A DNA stretch of 64,000 bases from assembly GCA_029891385.1 (NCBI GenBank), contig CM057225.1, forward strand, positions 77,339,887 through 77,403,886. The letters run 5' to 3'. Within the stretch, counting starts at the first letter, position 1, and the number at the start of each line of letters is the position of its first letter. The stretch comes from Erythroxylum novogranatense. Its lineage: Eukaryota > Streptophyta > Magnoliopsida > Malpighiales > Erythroxylaceae. The position numbers were made by a program, and so were the translations under genes. The notes under the pieces are model-generated. The model was given only the letters and a program-made list of their open reading frames with translations, did no database searches and was not told the origin of the DNA. Positions 49,457 to 60,904 of this stretch are shown here, piece after piece.

Positions 49457-49608
49457 AGTAATACATCCCACCTCTGACAGGAAGGGTAAAATAGTAAATT
49501 GTCATAGGATGTGATTGATAGGGATTAATTAGTATTATTCATACCTTATGTGACATATTTGTATTGTGCAAACTGACATTGTTGCACATGAAAATATTGT
49601 ACATGCAT
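49457..49608 (+). repeat. Gypsy LTR N, first part
   Basis: From AGTAATACATCCCACC, close to the TGTAATATCCCACC start of fragment I, to the K insertion site. The exact start is uncertain and no target duplication of N was found. Confidence 0.5.
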
Positions 49609-50299
49609 TGTTGGAACCCCACCCAGGTGGATCACGGGTCCCACATCCTACGTGACGCCCGGACACGTATCCCACGAGGGAGGGATTCCTCACCACAATA
49701 ATAGACTTGTTTCGACATTAAAACTGCATAATCATAAACCTTGTGCTTATAACCTTGCCGGGTCCTAAGCTGTACCTTCACATTCGTGGCGAGCGCACAC
49801 TATGCAAACCTCAAAATCAAAAGTTGACTTCTTCATATAAATTGTAGCCCTAAGCCTCAAGTTCGTTTTGCAATAAGAATCACCTCAAATGGAGTTGTAA
49901 AAATCAAGTTATGTTTTAAAAACCTAAAAGATCTCATACTCCAAAAATGATCTCCAAACCGACCTCTTACTTGTTTCAATGCAAACTTTTTCAATTTGAC
50001 TCCAAATGATACCAATTTTTGTGAAAAGAAAGATATATGTCTTAGGAATGTAATGGTTCAAGCCTAGCCTCAATTGGAGGTCGGATGAGGAATTTATACC
50101 AAAAAGAATCAAGTATGTTCACATCCTAAATCAGTTTGAAACTCTTTTCGGGCGATCACCATAAATTTTGATATATAAATCGGATTTCTTTCGTTTTTGT
50201 ACCATTAGAAATTAGACATCTAGATCTACAACGTTCATGAAGACCACAAAACGAGAATCGGCCTCTAAAAATTCGAAAATGCACCATCTTTCCCGTAGC

Positions 50300-50460
50300 T
50301 GTCCGTTAAACGGACAGCCATGTCCGTTTAACAGACAGGTACGGGTGAAATGGTACCAAATGGCTCGCAAATGTCCGTTAAACGGACATGCAAGTCCGTT
50401 TAACGGACACGGGCAAGGGAAGGGGTGTTTTTAGACCCAAGGCTGTCCGTTTAACGGACA
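50300..50460. repeat. TGTCCGTTAAACGGACA array (LTR K)
   Basis: Copies at 50300-50316, 50321-50337 (one mismatch), 50372-50388, near 50394 and 50444-50460, in both centre variants, in the same context as in G. Confidence 0.92.
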
Positions 50461-51564
50461 TGCAAATTATCAAAACTTCAAATCTTCTTCCAATGCATCT
50501 CAATCTTCAACCTAACTTCATAGCCATTTATACACTTCCAAATTTACTCATTCCAAAACCTAAACACTTTATAACATCTTAAACTTCAAGTTTAATTCAT
50601 CAACTTCAACATCTCTAGCTCCATTGATTCATCAAAGCATGGATTTCAATCATTTTTCCTCAAAGTTATCATAACTTCATAAGCTATAAGAACAATAAGC
50701 ATGACTTTAGTTGTTATCTTCCAATTCTCATAACTTCTTACTCCCAATTCTAAAAATTACATATTATACCCCAATGGAAAGATAACAAGATGTTCTACAA
50801 CATTCATGAAGGATGAAAATGTTAACTTCATCATTAAGTAGGGTAAAAAGCCACTCAAAGGCACTACCCATAAAGGTCCAATGAAACAAGAACAGCTAAT
50901 TGAGCGGTGGTGAATGTGTTTCTAACCTCATAACTTCTTAACCCCAAGTCCAAATGAGACAAATTATATACCCTTAGAAAGCTTTAAACTTCTACTACAA
51001 TCTTCATGAAGACTCTTTAATCCAATTCAAACCTTAAGAGGAACTAAAACTAAAGAGAAGTTCTGGTCCAATTTTACAACAATTTTGACAACACCTCTCC
51101 TAAAACTTTAACTAACCAATCTTCATTCCTAGTACCTCCACCTGCACAAAACTTAACATCCAACCTCATATATCATAACTCAACCACAAGAGTATCTCCA
51201 TACTCAATTCAAGGCAACAATCCAAACTCCTAAACATCCATTCCATTCCAAATGCAAAACATGCAAACTCAATCCTTCTTTTTGTCAAGTATAGTTATAC
51301 AATGATGCATGTGTATGAAACATGTGTAAATTACATCAAATACAATTAAAAGTCAACAAGCTTGCATTTACATGAAGTTCAAAGCTATTACAAAGCTTTA
51401 GAGGGCATTTTAGCCCAATTACATCATAGTTTCAAGGAACAAAATACAAAATACATCCTTAGTCCCAAAATGCTATCTAAAGCCTTGGTTTCTAAAACAT
51501 GATTTCAAAAACAAAACTTGCATCGGAGTAATGCCTCATTCCCGATCGCGGTGTCTCGATTTCT

Positions 51565-51609
51565 CGCTTCGTGACCTGTGGAGGGAAAATGGGGTGAGCT
51601 CGACAGCTC
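51565..51609 (-). promoter_or_regulatory. Hairpin plus pyrimidine tract/AG module (LTR K)
   Basis: GAGCTCGACAGCTC (51596-51609) pairs GAGCT with AGCTC; in element sense it is followed by CCCCATTTTCCCTCCACAG and then GTCACG. Confidence 0.5.
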
Positions 51610-51829
51610 GTGGGTAAAACTTAGTAACTAAGAATAAACATGCCAAAATCCTTTATCAATTTATTCTCAAACAATTGAACTAAATCATCTTTAACATAAG
51701 CCAATTCTTCATTTATATCAAATCTAAGGATCAAAGGCAATTACAAGACATTATATCATACAAGAACAACATAAACAACATATAATGTAGCCACACATAA
51801 ATTGGCTTGGGTGGGTCCAACAGGACGTA

Positions 51830-51860
51830 CTACACATTTCCGTAAAACGGTTATGTGTAG
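51830..51860 (-). other. Two-tier hairpin (LTR K)
   Basis: Outer stem CTACACAT/ATGTGTAG, inner stem CCGT/ACGG. It is the counterpart of the duplicated units in D and M, in one copy, with different bases but intact pairing. Confidence 0.65.
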
Positions 51861-54800
51861 CCGTGAACACATGAGGGAGTCCGTGAGGAACTCCATAGCC
51901 ACTTGCGGGTAGGCGGGAGAAGCCTATATAGGTGCACCTATCACATAAAGGACCACCCTAACCCATAGAAAACATAAAATTCACATTATTCATGCATTTC
52001 ATACACATTAATCCTCAATGAGTCTTGGAACATTCATCTTCACATAATTGCCTAAAATCACTTATTCAAATCTATTTTCACTTGTTCAACAATTATATAC
52101 ACATTTTCATATTTCATATTCATTTAAACCATTTCAAGAAAATACAAGCAACATTAATAAATCATTTTAAAGTATTCAATAGCATTTATTATAGAACTTT
52201 AACAAGTTCATTAACTCAATTATTAAGAAATTACCCACCTTAATCCTTTAACCTTGAATTTGATCACTTGATCTTGCTTCTTGTTCTACTAACCTCTCTT
52301 CACCTTCATCAAGCAAGTAATAACCCAATTACCAAGAGATATCCCAAAATTAAACAAACCTAGGATAGAAAAACATGGAATTAAACCTATCTAACTTAAC
52401 CCAAACCTTACCCAAGCTTTAAACATCAAAATCTACTCATAAATCCAAAGAAATCTACATTTTTTCTTACCTTGAAAGGAGACCCACGAAAATTCCTATC
52501 TCCCTTGGCTTTGTTGAAAACTCTTAAACCTTTCTTTCTCTACTCCTTCTTAACCACTCTACCACTCTTCTCTAAGCAAGAAAAACCCTAGGACTTAACT
52601 CTTTCTTCTTCTTCTTCTTCTTCTTCCATACGACTCTCACTCTCCCTTTTTCTAGAAAATTCGTGAATCATCTCCCTAAAGCCTTAACTCATGCCTTTTA
52701 AATAAAACCTAAGCTTCATCCACCAGTCCCTTCATTAAAACATTTGCTCCTCTTCCCTACATGAACGAAACCACCATGTATTCCTCTTGTTTTTTTTTCC
52801 TCTTCTTTGATTTAAATGAAACTTAAATGGACCCATATAACCTTCCTTCCTTGCCTTAGTCTTAAATACCAATAATGAAATACCCAAATTGCCCCTAAAC
52901 CATTTTGTTCCTTTTAACTTCTAACAACTATTCAATTCTAATTTAAACTAATCCCTCATTTAACTTTCATCCCTCTAAACAATATAAACCTCAATTTATG
53001 CCAACTAAAAGGAAAATTCAAATTTAACCACAAAAATACATTAAACATGCTTAATGCGATTCGGGGCCCAACATGCATACATTTACATTCCCGGTTTATT
53101 TGTTTATAACTGTAATTGGTTGAGAATTTCGAGAATTATGGGTTATTATTCTTGAAAAAAATATTTGGAGAGTGTCAATAATGATTTTTCAATTTTGGAG
53201 AATTTTAGAAAATTTTTTAGAATTTTTCGAGGTTAAATCCCGGACTAGGAAAAAATACCGGGTGACAGACCAATGGGTCAAGGGCAGTAGAAATTATGGA
53301 TATGTGGCTATAGGGGTATTGGACAAGTGTTAGTTGTTGGAATTTGGGTTATAATTTATTAATTGATGAAGAGTTAGTGAAGGCTTGACACATGGCATGA
53401 TATTAGCCATGTATTTATTTAAGTTGTCTTCTTTAAGCTTAGTCACTCACACCTCACGACACTCTCTCATCTTGGAGGAACCTTGGTGATTTTTTTTTGT
53501 CCATTTTCGTGGCTTCTCTTCTTCCCTTTCTTGGTGAGCTTTGATTACTTTAGTTCCTTTGTTGTTGAACATCCTACACCTCTTCCACCTTGTTTTTCTT
53601 TCCATCAAAGAAGTTGTTCTCTTTCCAACCCTAGAGATGGTGGTCTACGTGGGTGGTGGAGCAAGCTAGGTCTTGGGGTTTTCCTTAAAGAATTTGGAGA
53701 TTTAGTGACTTAATTAGGTAAGTTTCATGTTTCTTGTCATATGTATGGTTATTTGAAGCTAGCATGATGAGAAGGTGAGGATTGAGTGTTAATGGAGTAT
53801 GTGTTTATTAATAGTTGGTCATACTTGTGTTTTGAGTGTGTATGTTGAGCCTAAGTGAATGTATGAATGATCTAGTAACTTATTTCTTTTTCATTAGGAT
53901 GCTTATGCATGTGGAATTGGTATTAGAAGTGGTAGGAGTTAAGTTGAAGATGAAAGCTGGAAAATGGATATTGAAGCTATTGCAATGTTTTGATCATAAC
54001 TCATTGTGTAGGTAAGCAAATGGGTTTCGGCTTGTGCCCAATTAAACTTGAGTTTGTTGGATACAATTTTGTGTGAAATAGTTATTGTTAAATTGTAACT
54101 CTAAAAGGTCGAATTTTAGCATGGAAGGTTACTGCTGATGGCTGGAATGAATAGCAACCGAACCACATAACCTAGAGTTTTGCTGATTTTTCTAGATTAA
54201 TGTACAAGGAATTGATGAGAATGGTCTTCATGAAAGTTGAAGCATATTAAGTTAGCTTTCCATTCCCACTTATTTTTCTATTTTTCGGGGTGTAGATTGG
54301 GAGTTATGAACTATTTACTCTTGACTGGTTTTGAGCATTTTGTGGAAACCTAGACTAAGTGTGGATTTGGTGCACATTCTGATTAGTAGCAATTTTAGCG
54401 ATTTCTGTGGATTGAATTAGCTTGAGTGATCTTCTGAAGAGTTATAGAGCAAACATTTATCTTGAAAACCGTATATAGAATGTAATTTTTGGAGATCATA
54501 TTTGGGAGTTATGACTTTTCAAAACCTGAACCTGCATAAAGGTGTTAACTGCTGATCATGGCAGAAACTTATATAACAGTTCTGAATTGGTTACAGATGG
54601 AATTGGCTCTTAAGCTCTTCATGAAACTTGAAGTATATGGTACAGGGAATTATGCTTGATAGAACATTACTGTCCAGATTGGGTGATTTCTGAGGCAGCA
54701 TCATTGATTGAATTATTTGACCTAGTTAGTAATTGAATTTGATTTTGGGTTGTTCATGAAAGTTGTTGACAACATTGGGATATTTCTGAGAATATTTATT

Positions 54801-55073
54801 TTGTAATTTTTTGACTAAGGAATTGAAAGTTACGGATTTTATAAACTGTTGCACTGTTTTGAGAGCCATTGTGAGGGCAGTAACTTTGATTGCATTTTTG
54901 ATACCCTTAGAGGTGAAATTGGCTTTTGTGTTCTTCATGAAACTTGTATAGCTCTCTTTTCTCTATAAAATAGACACCAAGTTTGTCCAATTTGGAGTCC
55001 GGAGTAGGGAGTTATGCCCTGTAAAAGTTGGCATGTTGGAGAAAGTTTTCCAGATTTCTTATGGGAGTAATGT

Positions 55074-55154
55074 AAGTCGACTTGTATCTTCAGTAAGTCG
55101 ACTTATTCATACACAGTAGAGTAAGTCGACTTGTATTCTCAGATAAGTCGACTT
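55074..55154. repeat. AAGTCGACTT array (LTR N)
   Basis: Exact copies start at 55074, 55095, 55123 and 55145, followed by a TCCGTCCGACGTCCGATT block also found after the M palindrome. Confidence 0.92.
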
Positions 55155-55888
55155 GGATTGACCTTTTTCCATTCTTTTGCTTATAACTTGTCCGTCCGAC
55201 GTCCGATTGACCTGATTCTTGAGGCATCGGATTCGTGAGACATTGAATTTCATTTTATGGGAAATTGGGAATTTTTAGACGGAAAATTGACGTGGGACCG
55301 AGTAATAGTTATGTGGCCACTGTTTTATTTATTTTTGGACCGATTAAGGCCCGAATTGAGTAATTTCGGTGCCGTTAGATTTCTAATTTTTATGTGGAAT
55401 TGTTATGATGGGAAAATTTTGGATTAGGGCCGGGAATGCCATAAACATGCATTGTATATGTTTTAATTGTTTCATGTGCATTGTTTGATATTTTTAACTA
55501 TACAGTTGGTAATGTGTACTTATTTTAATTATTATAGAGGCACAGTTGGAACGTCATCCCACGGACGTTGCAGAGACTTCCCAGCATTAGCTCGAAAGTT
55601 ATTAGGTGAGTAACCTAGATGGTTCCTCGATTAGTAAGTGTTTATAATTCTGCACTTATAACTCTGTGGAGAATAATGGTGGGACGATTGTGTTTGTTTA
55701 TGCCTGGATTGCGGACCGGAGGTCCGATGGATTGGGAGATTCTGACATAGAAGTGTTATATGTGTTTTTCATGTGATTACTTGTGAGTGACTTGTGTGAA
55801 TATGTTGAATTGGGATCAGTTATGATGTTGATTTTGTTTTATTTGGATATATGCATTTCATGCATAATTGCATGATCAGTAATTGGCA

Positions 55889-56019
55889 GTTGTGACCAGA
55901 GCAGCCAACGAGAGCTTAAAGCTCAACGTGATTGGGCCTTGAGCTCACAGTGATTCAGAGCCTAAGGCTCACCATTTAATGCGCCCTTAATGGGACAGTT
56001 TTAGGTGCTCGGTCACAAC
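55889..56019 (+). other. Multi-hairpin block (LTR N)
   Basis: Outer arms GTTGTGACC (55889-55897) and GGTCACAAC (56011-56019) pair exactly, extended by GAGC/GCTC after one bulged A. Inside: GAGCTTAAAGCTC (55912-55924), a GGGC/GCTC pair near 55934-55946, GAGCCTAAGGCTC (55958-55970) and a CCC/GGG hairpin (55981-55996). It is shorter than in B, with fewer internal hairpins but the same closing stem. Confidence 0.7.
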
Positions 56020-56196
56020 AACGTAATAAATTGGAAAAGCGTCACATACGCATTTCATGTGCATTTGAATTGGTTCCTTTGACTGATATAGTAATCATGT
56101 GGTACTTCTGAATGTGTTTTGGTGAAATAAGCGTGTATATCATGTTATACCTGTATATGCATGAATTGGGTGAACCATCGATGATGGTTCCTCACT

Positions 56197-56236
56197 GAGT
56201 TCGCAAACTCACCCAAAATTGCAAATTATTTTTCAG
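56197..56236 (+). promoter_or_regulatory. Hairpin plus T-tract/AG module (LTR N)
   Basis: GAGTTCGCAAACTC (56197-56210), then ACCC and ATTATTTTTCAG ending at 56236, followed by GACC. Same order as in B. Confidence 0.5.
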
Positions 56237-58095
56237 GACCGAGAGAGTAGACTCATAGCTCCAGAGAGACTTTTCCTGCCGTGTAGATTGAGTTGGCAAG
56301 AGAAGTCATGGCACACAGGTCGGTCAGCTGGCACTTTTTGAGGGATGACCTAGCTAGGTTTATGTTCGATTTTCTTTTGGACTAATGTACAGAGAATAAC
56401 AGTTGTGTAATTTACTGCTTTGAGGTTATGAAACGAGAAATTTATGGTTTCAAAAATTAGTGAATTTCATATTAATGCTTTATGATTTTTGATGCCATGT
56501 GGAGTGTTAGAGATGGTTCGTAACGCAACCTTATCATAGGGTGTGTATCGGAATTGACCTACGGGCGTCCCGGTGCATATCCTATGGTAAGGGGGTGCTA
56601 CAGTCCCCCTTAAAGAGAGGGACAAAAGGGTCATTGACCCTCAATTTTAAATGACTTGGCAGAATGATAACTATGGGTTGTCGTTTATAGTAGAGAAAAC
56701 ATGATGAATTGAGAGGAAAAGAAGAAACTAAGAAGAGAGGAAAGGAGAGAGTCGGTGATGGCGATGGAGAAGAGATAAAAGTAAGTTTGTTTTTTATTTT
56801 TATGAGTCTTAGAGCAAGATTTTGATATTGTTCCAAGAGAGAAAAAGATGGAGGAGCACAAGAGCTTCGTTTCAAGTCAAGAAAAGTCATATTTCGGTGA
56901 AAAATGAGGTAAGGTCGAAAATTTGATGTGTAATTTTTGATAAGTTCTTGGTTTAGAAACATGTAAAAGGATATGGGTTTGTTAATTCCATGATTTATTT
57001 TGGGAGATTTGATGATAAATTGATTTAATTTTGGATTTATGTGAGTTAGGGATTATGCCTAATTTGTGATTTGGGGATTTTGTGAATTATTAGTTTAGAA
57101 TCATAGATAATAGTATGGGTTTGTGGAATATGATATCAATTTTGAAAATTATGGGATTTATGATATTGAATTTGGGTAAATTGGTTTAGACAATTTTGAA
57201 ATTTGAGATTTTTGGAAATTGATGATTTAGATAGTTTGAAAGTATGTGGAATTAGTGTTTGTTAAGTTCAATTTGAGAAATTATGATTTTTATGATGTTC
57301 AATTTGGGTGAAATGGTTTAGGTCAATTTTGGGATTTGAGGATTTGAGAAATTGGTGATTTAGATATCTTGAAATTAGTATGAATTATGACATCAATTTT
57401 GAAGATTTTGTAATTTATGATGTTGAATTTAGAAAATTATGGCTTAGGTAAATTTTATTTGGAAGAAGAAAAGAAGAATTGATCAAATTGGAGATAGGAA
57501 CGAGTTTCTGGCATCGATTCGAGGTGGGTAGTATATTTATTTGTTGAATTTTAGGCTAAGCATGTGAAATTGAAAATTTAAGAAGCGAATTTTTGATAAA
57601 TTAATGTTTATATAAATGTTTGAAAAATTATGATTTCGAAGGATTAAATTCGTTATTTTGGAAATGATTTTTAGAAAATGCAAGGTTTATGAAATTCAGG
57701 GTTTTCGAATTATTTGAATAATTTGATAAACGTGCTTTGTAAATTTTGAATAAGTTTCAATTATGATTCAAAGGAATTATTGCATTCATTGTTATGAATT
57801 TTGATTGATTGTGATGTGTGATTAAATTGATGATTTGAATTGCATTAGAATTGTTATATGATTTTCATGTGTTATGAGAATGTGTCAAGTATTGACACTA
57901 TTTGATGTTATTATATAAAAATTTTGAAAATAAGATTTTCAAAAGTGCCTTCAGGCAATCCGAATTTTTCGGTTTCGAATTATATGTTATGTGGGTTTAG
58001 TCAGGTCCCATCTGTGGGACGAGTGCGCACTTGTCCGTTTTATCGCCTTCTCCTGGCTACCCACTAGTGGCATGGAGCTCCAATTTCGGACTCCC

Positions 58096-58187
58096 TTCAC
58101 GGCTACACTGGACCGCTATGCGGAAAAGTGTAGTACGTTCTGTTCACGGCTGCATAAGACCGCTATGTGGGAATGTGCAGTACGTTC
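58096..58187 (+). other. Two tandem two-tier hairpins (LTR M)
   Basis: 45-bp units at 58096-58140 and 58143-58187. Unit 1: CTACACT/AGTGTAG outside, CCGC-TAT-GCGG inside. Unit 2: CTGCATA/TGTGCAG outside, CCGC-TAT-GTGG inside. Confidence 0.65.
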
Positions 58188-58483
58188 TATTTTGGACCGA
58201 ACCAGACCATTTGATGTGTTATGTGCTTTTGTTTCGTTTCTAAGTGTGATGCATTCAAGTTTTTAAATTTGATCTTGAAATAAGAAAGAATTGAGAATTT
58301 TGAGAAATGAGAAGATAAGATTTGCAAATGTAAGATTTTGGAAATGTTTTATGAATGGTTTGAAAAGTGAAAGATTTGAAAGATAAGCTTTGAAAGGTTT
58401 CTACCGTGAAATGTTTAAAAATGAAAAAATTCTTGAAAATGAGTTTTTTCGCTTATTGTTCAATTTATAAATATATTATCCAC

Positions 58484-58522
58484 GAGCTGTGTAGCTCACC
58501 CCCCTTTCATCCCCACCTCCAG
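58484..58522 (+). promoter_or_regulatory. Hairpin plus pyrimidine tract/AG module (LTR M)
   Basis: GAGCTGTGTAGCTC (58484-58497), then ACCCCCCTTTCATCCCCA and CCTCCAG, then GTTTCG. Confidence 0.5.
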
Positions 58523-59564
58523 GTTTCGAGCAGGAGATTGGATGAAAGAAATTCAGGCAAACTGTTCGTTTTTGCTTATTTTGTAAATTGTGTAGTTTGG
58601 ATTTTTAGAAATGGTTTGTAAATGGCTTTAAATGCCATTCAAGTTTGATAGTGTATCTACTTCAGAATGTAAGTGATTTATGGTTTATGTATTGAATGCG
58701 AGATATAAGTTTGTATATGACTTCGATTGGTCTATGATTGGATTGGATTTGAGATATGGATAATGAGATTGTTTGTATTGGCTGATTGAGAATTATGGAA
58801 GTGTTAGGTATAGGTTTGCGTTTGCTGGTGTTTGGATTCCGGACAGGAGAGTCCGATGATTCTGGGTTTTGTTTGGGAATTTTAGAAGTGTATTTTACCA
58901 TTTGCAGGTTTTGGGTTAGGACAAATGCAGTCGTTATGCTGCCGAATTTTCGATAAAATTTGGGATAAAAATGTAATTTAAGATTTGTATGGATATATAA
59001 GAATATGATTCAAGTATTGAGATTTTCATGACAATGAATTTCCAAAAGTGGGAATTCATTGTATTTTGATTTGCTTTAGTTCGAATAAAGGTGAATATAA
59101 GAAAAAGAAAAAAAAATTCCACCGGATTTCGGATATGTCATAGTCTAGGTTTCCAACGTAATCATGTTTCTCTATTCTTTGTTCTCGGATGTCGGATATG
59201 ATTCAGTTCAATTATTTTGTTCGCTTTGTATGATTCGATTCGATTCGCTTTGTTATTCGATGTGATTTTTTTTTCATCTCGGGCTATTTGTTTCGATTCT
59301 GATTTGCTTCCGCTTTGTTATCCAATTCGCCTTCCCTTTGGTATGTCCTGCTTTAAATTGTCTCCGCCATATGTTTTGATTAATCCGATTCGTATTTTGT
59401 TTCCGTATGTTGGTATTCGTACTTTGTTTCGCATTCGATACTTTTGTTATTTGATTTGTTGCTTCCGCTTTTGGTTATTCGTTCCGCTATTCGCTTCGTG
59501 CTTTTCATACCGTTCTTTATCTTTCAGTTGGGATCCGGTTCTTGGATCCGGTCCCAACAATTTT

Positions 59565-59674
59565 TCTTTTCCATAAAAATCTCACACACATATCTATATA
59601 CCAATAATTCATATACAAATTACATCAACTTAAGAGAAAAACTTCTTCCAATACATTACATTCGAACTCAACTC
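59565..59674 (-). repeat. LTR J, second part
   Basis: The 110 bp between the M target duplication and element O; it presumably continues beyond the right edge of the window. Confidence 0.5.
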
Positions 59675-59909
59675 TGTTGGACCAATGGTGGTTGACAAAT
59701 TAAATCTCACTTATGTTTTGATAATAATAAAATGTATAGAATTGGTTAAGAAATTATTTCAGGTATTTTGGGATGATTATTGTGCAAATCAAGATAGACA
59801 AGTGATAAATCATTGAAGAATCAAGATGGAAGTTTCCTTATAAGTGAAAGAGACAATAATAATAAGGATTATAGAAGATTTGGTTGGATGTTACCGTTGA
59901 AGACAACAC

Positions 59910-60103
59910 AAGTCGACTTGCACAGTATAAGTCGACTTATACATCAGGATCTGAACAGCACAAATCGACTAGAACAACATAATTCGACTTATCGAAGGAC
60001 ATAAGTCGACTTACACTGCACAAGTCGACTTATAGAAGAGCGGAGATGCATTTTTACGTAAAATGTTGTCACAAGTCGACTTATACACCCGACAAGTCGA
60101 CTT
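59910..60103. repeat. AAGTCGACTT array (O 5' LTR)
   Basis: Six exact copies (59910, 59929, 60003, 60022, 60073, 60094) and degenerate ones, with variable spacers. Confidence 0.92.
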
Positions 60104-60410
60104 ATGGGTACAGCAAATCATACAATGGTCCAATTAGCTACAAATGGAAAGGAGGATGTTAAGGAACGGTCACAACAATCATACAACGGCTATATGGGTT
60201 CCCAACAACTATTTTTCTTCATATATAAGAGTGGATAATCAAGGAAAAATATAAGAGAAGTTCTACAAGAAAAATACTCCACTATTGCTTCATATTTTGC
60301 TCACTATTGCTATTATCTTATTACATCATTGTATTGAGCATTTGTTCTTCAAACTTTATCTTATTTCTCTTTCAATTTGAGTGACTAGTGAAAGGTCACA
60401 TGTGAGGTAG

Positions 60411-60640
60411 CTTGAGCCGGAAATCAAGTGGTATTGGTAGGATTTGTACCGGAAGACAAATCATTTGCAAAGGTAGCTTGAGCCGGAAATCAAGTGGTGT
60501 TTGTAGGATTTGTGCCGGAAGAAAAATCATTTGTAAAGGTAACTTGAGCCGGAAATCAAGCGGTATTGGTAGGATTTGTGCCAGAAGACAAATCAAGTGT
60601 AAAGGTAGCTTGAGCCGGAAATCAAGCGGTATTGTAAGAG
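60411..60640 (+). repeat. 66-bp tandem repeat with paired hairpins
   Basis: Units start at 60411, 60477, 60543 and 60609 (last partial). Each full unit has CTTGA-GCCGGAAA-TCAAG and GATTTGT-NCCGGAAG-ACAAATC, two stem-loops whose loops share CCGGAA (one mutated to CCAGAA). The periodicity keeps frames open on both strands but I see no gene. Confidence 0.85.
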
Positions 60641-60878
60641 TTCACACTGAACTACAAAGTGTGTAATAAAGTGGTTTGTAAAATCCTAAGTGGGAGCTTA
60701 GGTAGAGGACGTAGGTCTTAGCACCGAACCTCTATAGAAACAGTGTTTGATCTTCTTCCCTACTCTTTTCACTTAAATTTGTTTAAATTGTTTTTGTTTG
60801 ATTTAACTTCTGATTTTATTGTAGAAAATTACAAAAAGCTTAAAGATCTATTCAACCCCCTTCTAAATCGCTAACAAT

Positions 60879-60889
60879 TGGTATCAGAG
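60879..60889 (+). other. Primer binding site of element O
   Basis: TGGTATCAGAG, three bases after the LTR end, initiator tRNA-Met type. Confidence 0.9.
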
Positions 60890-60904
60890 AAGAAGTATCT
60901 AGGG

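Larger units (their letters stand above)
49609..53073 (-). repeat. Solo LTR K (3465 bp) with exact target-site duplication
   Basis: Runs from TGTTGGAACCCC to GGGGCCCAACA on the plus strand and is flanked by TGCAT on both sides (49604-49608, 53074-53078). No interior remains. In element sense it has a two-tier hairpin, hairpin/AG module and then palindrome array. Plus frames inside are short and unconvincing. Confidence 0.9.
53079..56602 (+). repeat. Gypsy LTR N, second part
   Basis: It ends AAGGGGGTGCTACA, the complement of B's LTR terminus, and shares B's late blocks in opposite orientation: TTCCCAGCATTAGCTCG, the multi-hairpin block and the hairpin/AG module. Its array is AAGTCGACTT. A 76-codon plus frame at 53483-53713 in pyrimidine-rich DNA is not supported as a gene. 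Confidence 0.8.
56603..59559 (+). repeat. Solo LTR M, second part
   Basis: Continues the D-family block order to GGATCCGGTCCCAACA. It contains two tandem two-tier hairpins and the hairpin/AG module. The exact ATTTT duplication after 59559 supports a solo LTR. Purine-rich DNA at 56680-56780 mirrors the CT-rich tract of D. No gene is visible. Confidence 0.8.
59675..60876 (+). repeat. 5' LTR of element O (1202 bp)
   Basis: From TGTTGGACC to CGCTAACA, directly before the primer site. It has a palindrome array in its first half and four 66-bp hairpin repeats in its second half. Confidence 0.92.
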
